From Welwitschia mirabilis (lineage: Eukaryota > Gnetophyta > Gnetopsida > Welwitschiales), in contig JBOZIK010000001.1 of assembly GCA_051453625.1 (NCBI GenBank), forward strand, positions 109,256,474 through 109,320,473: a stretch of 64,000 bases of DNA. Direction: 5' to 3'. Under the pieces are notes generated by a model that did not search any database, had not been told where the DNA came from, and saw nothing but the letters and a program-made list of their open reading frames with translations. Position 1 is the stretch's first letter. Each line of letters opens with the position of its first letter. The translations under genes and the position numbers were made by a program. Positions 13,160 to 24,990 of the stretch are shown here, one piece after another.

Positions 13160-14665
13160 AAGAAAGATGAATTGTAAATGTTAATCATGCAACAAGAGTT
13201 AAATTAATTTAAATAAAATCATGTTTGGAATCTTGTGTTCATCTAAAGAGTAAACACATAATTGGAATTAAATGGGTTTTTAAGAATAAGAAGGATGAAG
13301 ATCACAATGTTATTCAAAATAAAGCTAGATTAGTTACCTAAGGATATAGTCAGTAAGATGGAATAGACTATGGATAAACCTTTGTCCTAGTAGTAAGATA
13401 TAAAGTAATTAGAGTGTTGCTAGTTTTTACTTTCTATCATAAAATAAAACTTTATTATATGGATGTTAAAAGTGCTTTCTTCAATGGTTACATGATAGAA
13501 GAAGTCTATATGGCTCAACTACTAGGATTTGTTGATTCAAAATATCCAAATCATGTGTATAAACTAAACAAGGCCTTATATGATCTCAAACAAGCATTTC
13601 ATGCATTGTGTAAGAGATTAACTGCTTTTTCAATTTTAAATGATTTTTCAAAAGGAAATGGTAATCCAACTTTATTCATCAAAAGACAAGAAAAAAATAT
13701 GCTTATAGTTTAAATTTATACAAATGATATTGTGTTTATAGAAACCAAGGATAATCTTGTAATTAAATTTGGAAAACTCATAAAAAATGAATTTAAAATG
13801 AATATCATGAATGAGTTAGAATTTTTTCTTACGTTATAAGTTAAATAACTAAAAGATGAAATATTTATAAGTTAAAACAAATATATTCAAGAGATGTTAG
13901 AGAGATATGAGATGAACAATGTTAAAGATACTAAAATGCCACTCTCTACTAACATCAACCTAGGGAAATATGACACTAGTAATGATGTTGAACAGAAGCT
14001 TTATCAGGGAATTATTGATAGTCTCTTGTATGTCATAGTAAGGAGGCCCAATATAGCTCACAATTTTGGAGTTTGTGCTTGCTATCAGGTAGTTCAAAGG
14101 AATCTCATTTGTCTTATACAAAAAGAATTCTAAGATACCTAAAATCAACTCAAATTTATGGTCTTTGCTATTCTTTTTGACACCTCTATAGAATTGGCTG
14201 GGTATCGTGATACTAATTGGGCAAAATATGTCGATGATTACAAAAGTACAAGTGGATTATGATTTTATATGAGAGATTGTTTGTTATCTTGGCTTAGTAG
14301 AAAATAAAACTTACATATCCATCAACTGTAGAAGCCAAGTACATTACTATAGAAGCCTGTTGTGCTTAAATTTTGTGGATAAAACAAATTCTCTTAGATT
14401 TTGGTATAAAATCAAGTTTAATAAAATTGTTTTATGATAATACAAGTGCAATAAACATCACAAAAAATCCATTCCAACACTCAAGAATAGGACACGTTGA
14501 CATCAGACATCATTTTATTAGAAAGTAAGTGCAAAATAAAATAATTGATCTAGAACATATATCAAACCATGATCAAATTACTAACATAATAAATAAAATC
14601 TTATCTAAAGATTGATCTAATTTTCTTAGAAGAAATGTGGATATAGGACCTTATCCTTCTTCCTA
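13160..14665 (+). pseudogene. Copia-1 reverse transcriptase and RNase H remnant
   Basis: RT starts near 13189 (QQEL..F..NHVWNLV) and passes through GIKWVFKNKKDE and ARLVT.GYSQ. The open piece 13414-13713 carries YYMDVKSAFFNGYMIEEVYM and KLNKALYDLKQAFHA, which are diagnostic of copia RT. The catalytic YVDD box reads YTND (13717-13728), with Asn for the first Asp. RNase H (14160-14640) shows STVEAKYITIEACCA, where the usual Glu of AEAEY is Lys, and DNTSAINITKNPFQHSR. The frame ends about 14665, shortly before the spacer leading to the extra ORF. Confidence 0.9.
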
Positions 14666-15085
14666 ATAAATTAGTTGGTTATGTTCTAGATGCACTTTCC
14701 TGAGAAAATTCATCATTAAAGTGACTTCATTTGCTATTTTGTAAACTTTATCATTTTTTAGGTGTCTTTTTAAATATGTATTTATCCTATGTCTTAATGT
14801 ATTGACTTAACATTGGGATGTATTAAGTTTGTAGAAACTTAGATGTTCCATCTTTTTTCTCATATGTCTGCCCTATTTCATCTTATAAAAAATTTATGAG
14901 TTACAACGTAAACATTTGACTTTTAAACCCTGGACATCTGCTCGATAATGTAAATGCAATCTTAGTGGGACACTTACATTTTCCTCCTTTTAAAAGGATC
15001 AAACTTGTTTGTGTTTTCCTCATTGTTCTCATTCTCTCTCTTGTACCTATCTTCTCTTGTCTTTAGAGGTTGGATTTTGGTCATC
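14666..15085 (+). promoter_or_regulatory. Copia-1 spacer between pol and extra ORF, possible internal promoter
   Basis: No coding similarity is seen. It contains ggacatctg at 14932-14940, like the U3 repeat unit, and a TATA-like ttttaaaagg at 14988-14997, followed by a pyrimidine-rich stretch (15013-15060) and the ATG at 15086. The Copia-2 LTR has a similar ctttaaaagg near 40668. A U3-like promoter for the downstream ORF is my inference; a splice acceptor would be an alternative. Confidence 0.4.
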
Positions 15086-16180
15086 ATGGTTAGAAGTAAA
15101 GTTGGCATGTCCAAGAAGGAAAAGGAGCCTAAATCAAATCTAAATGGTTACTATCTCTTGAATACTATAAAGCTTGATTTGTAGGCTACAAAAAGAGATC
15201 ATTGGCATATAAAAAATAGATAGAATTCTATTCTTTCAGGAGAGAATTACCTATTATTGACAAATTTGTAGAACAATGTTGATAATATGCTCTAGACCTA
15301 AATAACTAAACATCTATAAGAATGGTACATTTATTTTATTATAATTCCCATTTTCATTTATCAAACTAGGCAATTACTATAATATTATATGGTAGAAGCA
15401 TTAATGTAAACCTAGAGTCAATATATTTAAGTACTAGTTATCCTAAAAAAGGTTTGTTTAGAGAGGTTACCTTATTAGATATTTGAAAGAAGTCATTTCA
15501 ATTAAAGTTTTGATTATAAAAATGTGGGACCAATTTCCATTGGCATGAAAATCTTTCCATAAATAAATTAAAATCATTTTATAGAGTACCTTTTCAGATA
15601 TTTATTCATAACCTTGTGCTAAAGCTCAATCATAAAGATGAGGTTTCTCTAGTTTGTGCATATATTCTATTTTTTCTTGACACAGATGTACATATAAATT
15701 TATGCAAATTTATTATATTTTATGTGGATTAGTTTATTCCACCTAACTATAGTAGTTTACCATTTAAAGTCTTGATTATAACAATTTTAAAAAATCATGA
15801 TTTTATAATTTAGAAAGATGAAGAAATGGTAAAGGCACCCAAGCCTCTTAAACTTTACTCATTGAAGAGAATGAACATTTTGTATGAAGGTATTGGTCCT
15901 TCCCCTCCTCTAAAGAGGAAATAAAGAATAGAGAAAGGTACCATCTCAGCATAGCTAAGTAATGAGGACTTGATGAAGGAATTACTAGTTGTCAAAGAAA
16001 TAGCTATTTAGGCTCAAAAGAATCTAGATAAACTTTGAAAAAAAGTGGATTAAATAGTTTTTGGTTTATCTACTTATGGATAATAAATTTCTCCTAGTTC
16101 AGAGGAATAAGAGAAGGAACCAGTGACTTCTAAGCATGATGAATCATCTTCTTAGTCTTCTTGTCCTTTCCTTCACTAAT
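15086..16180 (+). pseudogene. Copia-1 extra 3' ORF, plant transposon-protein-like domain
   Basis: The start at ATG 15086 gives a basic leader (MVRSKVGMSKKEKEP). The best preserved core, 15589-15810, reads FIHNLVLKLNHKDEVSLVCA and later SLPFKVLITTIL. It aligns residue for residue with the Copia-2 ORF core (NLISNLGHRVEVSPLYAYV and VLPYGGLITKMF). This pattern (H..IPKxGHRxEVxxxxxY, then SLPYGxLITxIF) is what I know as the 'putative plant transposon protein' family, whose biochemical role is unknown. A possible coiled coil (ELLVVKEIA.AQKNLDKL) and a Ser-rich tail end it near 16180. It occupies the position where Sireviruses carry env-like genes. Stops and shifts break it. Confidence 0.65.
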
Positions 16181-16638
16181 TTTTATACTTCTTTGTTTTT
16201 ATTTCAAATTTTGTATTATACATTCCCTTATCAAACTAAGTTGTAATTACAAATCTAATGACTATAATATTTTCTGTTTCTTTCTTTTATTGATTGCATG
16301 CTATTTTATTGTTTATTTTTCAATAAGATAAAGGAGGAGTAAATATTAGATTGACAAATTATTTTATCTAATTTAATGATGCATTTTTAAATTATTATAT
16401 CTAGTCCAATTACAAATTCTGATCCTCAAATATGCTTTCCAATTTTAAAATATTTTGTGCTCTCAAAGTTACGATGTACACTTTTAATTTTGATAGAATG
16501 ATGCTATACTAAACTATCTGTAAAGACATTTCACGTGTTATTAGTTCCTATAGATCACAGATTAATCAAGAAGCATAGCTTTAGGAGGAGTAATCCACTA
16601 TCTATTTTGTCAAATCTATGAATAATGTTTTCATCATT
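16181..16638 (+). other. Copia-1 3' untranslated region
   Basis: Lies between the extra ORF and the polypurine tract. It contains two earlier purine-rich patches (aaaggaggag near 16331 and aggaggag near 16583). No coding similarity is seen. Confidence 0.6.
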
Positions 16639-16652
16639 AAAAAAAGGGATAT
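16639..16652 (+). promoter_or_regulatory. Copia-1 polypurine tract
   Basis: aaaaaaagggat lies directly before the 3' LTR, following tcatcatt. It matches the TCATCA-AAAAGGGGGAGATTG context of many plant copia elements and the same site in Copia-2 (56405-56418). It primes plus-strand DNA. Confidence 0.75.
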
Positions 16653-17650
16653 TATAGAAGAATCTATGGAAGCATCCAAAGACTAGGCATTGGCTTCACC
16701 AAAATCATGTAAATTAAAAGTTGTATGAACTAGGAATCCAGCCTATTTTATGGGATATCCAACCCTGTACATGGTAAAATGTATAAGGACATCTAATTTT
16801 TATCAATGCAACATCCAACCCTATATGTAGAAAAATGTATGGGGATATTTGAGCTCTATCACTGGGACATCTAACCCTGCATGTGGGAATAAAGTATGGG
16901 GACATCCAAGACTTTCATTAGGATATCTAACTCTATATACAGCCCAAATCTATGAGGATGTTTGAGTTATAAATTAAGATATCTAGGATCCTTTTCAGTT
17001 TTGAAAAGAATTTGATATTACAATCAAAATGTCCACTTTAAAAGCATGGGGCATTCAGATCAGCAAACATTAAAGTGGAATATGACCATTATAGTAATCA
17101 AATTAATGCCTTTTAAATTGCAAATGATAGGATTGTGTAATAAATGGTTAGAGCTATCTTATAACTATTAGAATATAAAATACTATATCCTCATCTTGTA
17201 GCAATATTCATGTGTAATCTGTACCTTACCAAGATATCATTTATAATGGGAGATATTGCTCTCATTTATTAATGTACTATGCTAAAGGCACTCACACTAT
17301 CAAATATCTTTCTTTCTACTCTTTCTACTGGCTCTTTGGAGTAAACCTGTGTATCCTATTAGAAGGGATTGATTATAATCCTTGGAAAAGCATGTTTTAT
17401 TATTTCCAAGTTATTAGATGTTGATTAAGGAAACTAAGAGGCCGGAAGCACATTGCTACCACCATGAGTAAAGTAGGCAAGAGTTGTCAAACCATTATAA
17501 ATCTGGTGCATTTATCATTTGATTTATTTTATGCTACTTTATTTTATTTTTATTTATGTAGTATTTTTAAATTACCCTATATACATCCCTTACCATCCCC
17601 CCACCTTCCCCCTCCACCTTTGTCTTATAGGGTATTTTTTGATCCTTACA
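16653..17650 (+). repeat. Copia-1 3' LTR
   Basis: Starts tatagaag (TG to TA) and ends gatccttaca, collinear with 8835-9895. The U3 tandem repeat is at 16754-16988, with unit starts 16754, 16809, 16865, 16921 and a partial unit at 16978. It is complete, so it shows what the N gap in the 5' LTR hides. It is followed by the target copy caatg (17651-17655). Confidence 0.9.
16754..16988 (+). repeat. Four tandem repeats of 55-57 bp in Copia-1 U3 (3' LTR)
   Basis: Same array as 8952-9185. Unit openings are gatatccaaccctgtaca, caacatccaaccctatat, ggacatctaaccctgcat and ggatatctaactctatat. The spread between units is larger than between matching units of the two LTRs, so the array is older than this insertion. 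Confidence 0.85.
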
Positions 17651-18708
17651 CAATGTAGAAATATAATATAAAACAAATGCTAATGTAACACTGATGAATT
17701 AGACATGAATGAAATATTTTTAAGTACTATATCTATTTGACTTCCAATCTACTATTACCAAGATAAACCCTTATAACCTTGATCAATTAGAAAATAATTG
17801 TCACTTAATCTTAACTGATGTAAGCTATAAGGAACATTGAAATAAAATATATATAAATACAACTACTATAGATAGGAAAATGCAATATGAAATGAAATTC
17901 ATGTTCTCAACTAATTATCTCAATCTATTATCACATAAGTTGTCCCCATAATTTATATCAACTATAAAGCTATCAAAGAAGTATAATCAACATAAACCAT
18001 AAGGGAAATACATTTAGTAGAAATAAATCAACCTTTTATTAATCAAGATCAAACATCCACTTATAAAGGTAGTAGCACCTTAATGAAGGATACATAGTTC
18101 AACATCAAAAAAGACACCCCTCTATAGCTATGATGAACCTCTTATCCTTTGATATCCTATCATATGATTTTAGGTATAAATAGATGGTTAAATGGGAGTG
18201 AGGATAAGTGTATTTATAGCTCTCCATGAAATACTCTAAAAATAAAACCCCAGTGACCCAAAGGAGTACCTAATCCTATTTAAAAAATAATAATTAATAT
18301 TATTTTATTACATAAAATATATGTCATTCTGACTATCATCTAGATGACCATGAAAATGATATCCTATTACAATGGATGACTCTTTAGCTTCTAGTCCCAG
18401 TCATGTTAGCATCCCTATTAGCTTCAAATGCACTATCATCTAGTTAATCTTGTCTAGATGACTATGTGGATGACATCCTCTTGAGATCTTCACCTAATGA
18501 AAATCAATCTTCTGGATCATTAGAAGTCTCCTTATGATGCTAAGTATTATAACCTATTTGAAATGCCTTTAACTGTATCAAGATTTGCATGTTTTTGTGA
18601 TTATCCCATTGCCTCTTCATGCTATTTTATAACTCCATAAAAACATATTTAGATATACTTAAAAAGTACTCAAAATACCCCATCAAATAGATACAATTTG
18701 GAATCATA
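17651..18708 (-). repeat. GypA 3' LTR, proximal piece (U3 side)
   Basis: Resumes the LTR interrupted at 8834 and ends at ggaatcata (minus strand TATGATTCC..., originally TG). It contains a TATA box on the minus strand (18211-18219) and two copies of the facing-repeat module (18322-18364 and 18430-18478), including the perfect palindrome TCATCTAGATGA at 18336-18347. Confidence 0.85.
18211..18219 (-). promoter_or_regulatory. TATA box of GypA LTR
   Basis: The minus strand reads CTATAAATA, the same sequence found in the GypP LTRs (32753, 61047, 63730). Expected to drive transcription of the element. Confidence 0.7.
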
Positions 18709-18726
18709 ACATAACACTCCACTTAG
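18709..18726 (-). promoter_or_regulatory. GypA polypurine tract
   Basis: The minus strand reads ctaagtggagtgttatgt directly before the LTR. It aligns with ctaagtaggaggatatgt (60527) and ctaactaggggactatgt (63213) of the plus-strand elements. Upstream is a conserved CTTTGTCAAGGA box (also at 46914, 60507 and 63194). Confidence 0.75.
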
Positions 18727-21080
18727 CATTTTTAATCCTTGACAAAGTAAGCAAACAACTAAAATTATAAGCCAAATTGACTAAGATAAAGAGTAACTAG
18801 GGAAACATAAATTAATTTCATAAATCTTATCATGCTAGATTAAATATTAAAATGTGTTAAACTAATATATAACCTTTGCAAGATATGTAATAGAGCTATT
18901 ATCTAATGTATCATCTAAACAATCATGGGGACGGCAAGCTTAAAAAATTAAAATAAAATGCAAGCACCTATGAATATGATCATCAAAAAAATTAGAGTAC
19001 TATAATTTATGTTATAAACCCATTTAAAACATTTGTCATATAGCCAAATAAAAATTAAATGTCATTTACAAAAATCATCATAAGATATAACCATGATAAT
19101 TTAGAAAAATAATAATGTATATAATTAAAACAATAATAAATTAAAATGATGCATAGAAATCAACTAGTAAGTTTTATGTACAATTCACAAGTGGTAAATA
19201 CATCAAAAATAATCATAACATTACTTTCCTCATGGTGCTATAGCGAAGTCTACATGGGAGCTTACAGGTGGAGGTAGAGAAGGAGGATGCTTCTTCTTAA
19301 CTAGAAAGTGCACATTGAGAGCTACTAAAATGGTAAGGTAAAGGCCTACTAAATAATACCCATAATGCATATCAAAAAAATAATATAAAATCATAACCAG
19401 ACAAACACATCACATATATATATTGTGAAAGCTCAAAATAACATTCATAATTAAAATTTTTATTAAAAATATTTTAAAAATATGCTCTACTCTTCATATA
19501 TGAATCAATACATTCCCATTTCATTAATGTATGAAGAAAATGATTGGCAGATAATAAGCCTTTAGGAAAGATGGACTAAAAAGTGAAGTTCAAGCAAAGA
19601 AAGATAGTCAATAACAGTAATGTTAAACCTTAAAAAGTCATCATGAAGTTTGAAAGATAGGTAAAAGCTAAGAATTGTCATCAAAAAATCATGATAAAGG
19701 ATCTAAAATTGGAAATAAGTCAAGGTAAGAGAAAGGCATGTTAAGATAAGGCAATTACAATGCACCAAGTAGAAAGAAGCAATGCTAAGAAAAATCCTCG
19801 ATGTTTCCTAACTCAAAAGAATTAAAGATAAGATAATGAATGTATTAAAACTCAAAAATATGCCAAAGGAACATATAAGAAAAATGACATCATGAACTAA
19901 AAGAATGTCTTATGTTAAAGCGTTAAAAGAACGTCAACCCCTATAGATAATAACTACAAGTGAAATAAGACAATAAGAAAACTACTAAATGATGAAGTCC
20001 TCAGTATTATGATCAAAAAATAATGAAATAACTTTGTAAGACGAGGTAAAATAACTAAAGAAAACAAAAGGTAAAAATAAAAAACTAAGAGCATGAAGAA
20101 GATTATCTACCTATCCTAAATTCTAACCTTGAAAAATCCCTTAATAGAAATTATAAAATCACTTAATTGGTAATGCATGGCATTATGTAAAAACTTTATA
20201 AAGTACTACTTGATTAGGTAGTGGTTATGATGATGTCAAGTAGATCTAATGTTTTGAATCAGTGAATGATAAGATCAATATCCATTTAGAGATGGACTCA
20301 CCTAACTACATCCCAAAATACAGTGGTATTCTAAAAAGTGAAATGATCATGTGGAAGTACTACATGCATAATAAGTATAGGAAATAAGTAATGCCTCTGT
20401 TAACACTAGGACATCATTGATTCCATAGTCTCTACAAGATAAACATAAGTCATGATACATGTATGCTCAAAAACTAAAAATACTTCTGACCTCATCAGGG
20501 ATATCATTGATCCTATAGCATGCATAGTAAATTTGATTAATCAATTGATTACTATACTTTATAGTCTTAGAAACTAGCAATATCTCTAATCTTACCAATA
20601 CAATTACTAATACTATGGCTTATAATTAATAATTATTCCATGATAAAGGTAGTACAACCATTATCAAAGGAGTAAGGACCTATAAGCATGACTAACTAAT
20701 TCATAGATACCAACACTATCAAAGATTCCTCTTTGAAAAATTTATTGTAGTGTAGTAGGAAATCATGGTTATTAATTTTTTTTAAAGTCCCACATAACCA
20801 AATATTCTTAATAATGGTGATGAATTATTGAGATGATAAATATAGGAGGACGTATCCACATAACTAAAGACTTATACCATTAAGAGAAAATAAAAGAATT
20901 AAGATGTCTTCCTTTAAAATAAACTTTATATATATAAAACTATCTTAAGATTGAGTAAATCTAATTTTATTAATTTAAAATACCCAATTAAAAGATTACT
21001 AGTCATGGTAACTTCATACAATGATACATAAGTTAAGTAAAAGATGATTAGATAATAACATAATGGTAATTAAAGGAATC
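18727..21080 (-). other. GypA 3' UTR, non-coding
   Basis: About 2.3 kb between integrase and LTR, with no coding similarity. On the minus strand, 20640-20760 is the block also found at 47250-47400 (-), 58920-59100 (+) and 61560-61735 (+). A block around 20395-20620 appears as about three degraded tandem copies (cctctgtta...catcattgat, ctgacctcatc...atcattgat). The long 3' UTR is usual for Athila-like elements, which sometimes hold an env-like ORF here; I see none. Confidence 0.65.
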
Positions 21081-22250
21081 GACTAAGATAGAATTCAAAA
21101 AATGGCACAAGTGAAGTCCTCCTCATTGAGGAAAGCTTTCAAGACAAGGTATTATATCATGTCTAAGATGTTAGCATCAATTTAATCCTATATTTTAACC
21201 CTTATCTACTAACTTTTTGAATTTCCTTAGTGTTTAGATTATAAATTTTAATTGAGTTATTAGAACTAATTGACCTACCTCAAATTTCCTATGAGTTAAC
21301 TTTTTGTCATGTTTGAACTTAGCTTAGGCTTTATGAATAAGTTAACAATGTACATCATGGATATATTTTTTATCTAAGTGATTGAATTAGGCTAATTAAG
21401 ATCTAAGATTTTCATCTAAGTTTACAAGATTAAGTTAATGAATAGATCGATAAGAGTTATAGTAAATATGAACTAATAAGATACAAACTTTTTCATACAC
21501 AAGTTCATAAAGTAAAAAGAAAAATAAATTTCACCAAGTAGTATGGTAAGCCTAAATAACATCATTGAGTTTAGAAGCTAAGTTTTCTTATTAACAAATA
21601 GAGGTTTTTAAAGCATCTTCTTAATTTCCCTATTTGCATTCTTAACTTATCCATTAGATAGATGGTGATAAACATAAGCAATTTAATTTTCAATTCTAAT
21701 GGATAAGAGAAGTCTCTAGAAAAGATAATTAATAACATAAGTTCCTTGATCACTAATTAAAATTATAGGAAAACCACAGTACTAATATGAGTTCAAACAA
21801 AATTGTAGATAGTTCAAGCATCATTTTTGGGAGTATAAATATCTTCAACTTATTTGGTAACATAATTAATAGCATTAAGATGTAATTTTTATCATAAGAA
21901 GTTGTTTTAATAGGACCTATAAAGTTAATCCCCTAATAGTCGAAAGGTTCACATTCAAGGATAGGTTTAAGGGATACATCTTGGGAGTGAGTTAGGCTAC
22001 CATAACATTAATAAGCATCACAACATTTAGTGAAGTTAAAAGAATCTTTAAAAAGGGTGAAATAATAAAACCGATAATGAATGATTTTCAATATAGTATT
22101 TTATTCACTAAAGTACCCTTACATACCCTAAGTTTTTCCCATTCCAATACACATTTATGCATGATTTGATGTTTACATCTATGTAAAGATGAGACTTATT
22201 CCATTCATAATTACCAATTCTATAGAGAAAAGATATTTGTTAGTTATGAG
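21080..22250 (-). pseudogene. GypA integrase remnant
   Basis: Read on the minus strand, ISDQGTYVINYLF near 21715-21755 holds the second catalytic Asp intact. NGXVKNANREIKKML and PLFVNKK follow near 21590-21650 in shifted frames. The longest open frame there, 21571-21753, is off-frame for much of its length. The end, FLNEEDFT at about 21080-21110, corresponds to the polyprotein C terminus seen in GypP (APLNEEDLP). The zinc-finger end near 22100-22250 is faint. Broken by frameshifts; not functional. Confidence 0.75.
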
Positions 22251-23640
22251 TCTAATGTTAAAGTGTCTTTATGGTAATAAGGTAATTCATAGTGTCAGCA
22301 TATTAAGGGTAAGATATGCATAGGAGATGATATATAGTTGTTTAATAACAAATATTTATTCATTAGGAGAGCAATCATTGACTAAAAATTCATTAAGAAA
22401 ATAAGAAAGTTGAGACAAGTGATTTACAATACTACTATATTTATTAGCCTTATCAATGATAGTAAGATTAAATTCATTCATATGAAGGATCTACCTAATA
22501 AGTTAGATAATAGAATATTTCATGGTTATAAGGTAACATGTGGCCTCATTATCTAAGCAGACATTAATATGAAAGTTAAGAAGATAGTGTTTAAGGTTGT
22601 TAGGATAAAGTATAATGATAAGCATTTCTTCCTTAGTGGTAGTGTAATTTCTTTGGACCTTAAATTCTTTTTTCACTAAGATAAGTTATGATTTTAACCC
22701 TTTTTGTAGTTTTGTCCAAGAACCCTGCCATAATAAAGTTACTAGAATTGCACATAAGTTCAAAGTTCTTTGTCTAATCAAGTATCATTACAATAGGTTC
22801 AGAAGAGATTTTCTCTTTAAGTGTTTCAAAAATAAGTTGACATAAGTCATTCCAATCAAAGTTAGCTTCTTTTTAAAGTAAAGAGTAAAGGGTTTTATAA
22901 ATCTTGGCATATTCTTAGCTGAAACGGTGATAGAAACCAGCATAACTGAGAAACAATCTTACTTGTTTAATATTAGTTAGAGGGTTAAGGTTTTAAATGA
23001 TACCTACTTTTATGAAGTCCATTCTAATTCTCTCACTAGAAATGTAGTGATCTAAAACAATTACATTATTAATAAGAAATAAACTTTTATTCCAACTTAA
23101 GTGTAGATCACTTTCTATACATCTATCTAATACTTTTTGTAACCTTTTCATGATTTGTTTAAAGATTTCATTAAAGATTGAAAAGTAATTAGTAAATGTA
23201 TTAATGAAATCCTATATCATGTTAAAAAATGATACCCAACATTACACATTGAAAAGTTTTAGGGGCATTACAAAGTCTAAAGGGAATTTTTCTAAAAGCA
23301 AAGATTCCAAAGAGGGAATTAAAAATTATCTTTGTTTGGTCCTCATTAGCTATCAAACGTTGATCGTAATCACTATATTCATTAAGAAAATAGTAGTATA
23401 AATGTCTTTGGATTCTATCAAGTATTTTATCTAGAAAGGGTAAAGAGTAATGATCTTTTTTAGTAACCTCATTAAGTTTTTTAAAAGTTAATGCACATCT
23501 TCCACTTTAGCAATGATCCTTGTTAGTAACCCCATTACATTTTTTAAAGTTAATTCACATAATTTACTTTTCACCCTTCTTAAGTACTACCATTAAGGGG
23601 CTAATGCACTCACTATTGCATATAACATAAATAATCCCAA
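22250..23640 (-). pseudogene. GypA reverse transcriptase and RNase H remnant
   Basis: On the minus strand, RLQKVLDRCIESDLHLSWNK near 23080-23150 matches the RT segment RLEKVLDRCIKSGLNLS of GypP exactly in position. The catalytic MDDF box upstream reads TNYF, so both Asp are lost. The RT palm and PLPFLD-type start lie at 23400-23640 in broken frames. The plus-strand open frame at 23204-23401 is only an antisense shadow. RNase H occupies about 22260-22900, weakly readable. RT domain order agrees with the neighbouring linker at 23775. Confidence 0.8.
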
Positions 23641-24990
23641 CATCCAAAAGTTTAATAATTTCATCCTTAAGAACTTTATTAAGGAATAGATCAAGTCTTC
23701 ATTGGGTTGCCTAACTAGTTTAATGTTATCTGGAAGATAGATTTTATGTTGAACTATAGAAGGACAGATGGCAGTTAGGTCCTTGTGGATCCAAGTAATG
23801 ACATTTCCTCAAAAATTAAAAGTAAGACTAAGTTAGATTCTTGTTGAGGGGTAAGATGTTTACTTATCACAAAGGATTTCTTAAGATTATTAGAAAGAAA
23901 TATGTACTTAAAATATTTGGATAATTCTTTTAATTCTAAGTTGCAATTCTCATTTTCTATTTTTAAACATCCTTTGTCAACTATTGTCCGCATGTGTCAT
24001 CCAAATGACATTAGTGAATAATACCCTTTATCAAGTAGAGCACAATTTATCTTACATGTTGGACTTTTTTGCAATTTAAGGTTCTACGTATTCATCCTTG
24101 TGATTCAAACTATTAGTTCCTAAGTGATTATATTTGAGCTCATTGAAGTTGAAAAACATTTAAACTATTTATTTTAGTTAAATCATCATACAAAGTATAG
24201 TTATGTAGCATTAACAATATCTCTTAAAATAGGGGACGTTGTTAAAAAAACATTAGTTTAACTTCTTCTTCTAAGTTCTACTCATCTCTTATATCTTTCT
24301 CAATAGTATTAAAAACTATAATAGTGAAAGTATTATTGCCTATATGACATTCCATCATTCTAGTCCATGTGTTTATGATGTAGTGTGTGGTTGTGTAGAA
24401 GGCTCTTCCTAAATGTAGTGGGTAACCTCTATTATTTTTTACTTTAATAACAACCAAATATATAAGGATTCTTCTATTTAAATGAATTATTCTTTAATAA
24501 TCCCGAAGGATTTCTTGAGCAAAGTATCATCTAACTCTAGAATGTTTGTATAGGTTTAATTCTATTTTCCAAATCAAGTATTTTGCATAGGTGAAGGGGC
24601 ACGTTGTTCACACTTGCTCCTATATCTTCTAAGGATTTTTTAATTCTATTGTTCCCTTTAAAAGTAATGCTTACCATTACTAGCTTTGAATCTTTACAGT
24701 TAGGATAGTTTTGCATGACTAAATTGGAGAGAAATTATGCAAGGGAGACCTTATTAGGAATGGTTTGTTTTTATTTTCTTATAAGTAGATATTTCCACAA
24801 CTTATCATACTTAAAATTTTTTTACAAGAGTTTTTCAAAATAGTAAATTAATTCTCATATCTTACATTAAGGATTTCAAGTGCTCATCATTGATACGATT
24901 TATGTTTAGCCTCTCAAGTTAAGGGTTCTCTAGTTTCTTTCCTTTATTTTCTTGTGAAGAATTTTTTATGACAAGTTTAACTTCTATTTC
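23640..24990 (-). pseudogene. GypA protease and PR-RT linker remnant
   Basis: The minus-strand open piece 23775-23993 reads NCNLELKELSKYFKYIFLSN and LTPQQESNLV, the linker between protease and RT. GypP has LELKEFPKGLKYIFLSN at 37335. The protease lies at about 24230-24600: RAFYTTTHYI and RMMECHIGNNTF match the C-terminal half of the retroviral-type protease (GRPFLATA...TGKLTLRVG). The catalytic DxGA motif is not legible. At 23990-24015 the facing-repeat module (gtcatccaaatgac) sits in the linker. Confidence 0.75.

Larger units (their letters stand above)
8835..17650 (+). mobile_element. Copia-1: decayed Ty1/copia element with an extra 3' ORF
   Basis: Structure in order: 5' LTR 8835-9895, iMet-type primer site 9898, gag, protease, integrase, RT, RNase H, spacer, extra ORF, polypurine tract, and 3' LTR 16653-17650. 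Integrase lies before RT, which is the copia order. The flanks taata (8830-8834) and caatg (17651-17655) are a 5-bp target duplication differing only by C/T and G/A. The polypurine context (tcatcattaaaaaaaggga) and the extra ORF after pol suggest the Sirevirus lineage; this is inference. It sits in the 3' LTR of GypA, in the opposite orientation. Confidence 0.9.

Noticed and set aside
16714-16905. Minus-strand ORF with internal repeats
   Set aside because: It is the antisense of the Copia-1 U3 tandem repeat, hence the repetitive protein.
17464-17658. Plus-strand ORF of 64 residues
   Set aside because: Lies inside the Copia-1 3' LTR U5 and crosses the LTR edge.
23204-23401. Plus-strand ORF of 65 residues
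   Set aside because: Antisense shadow of GypA RT.
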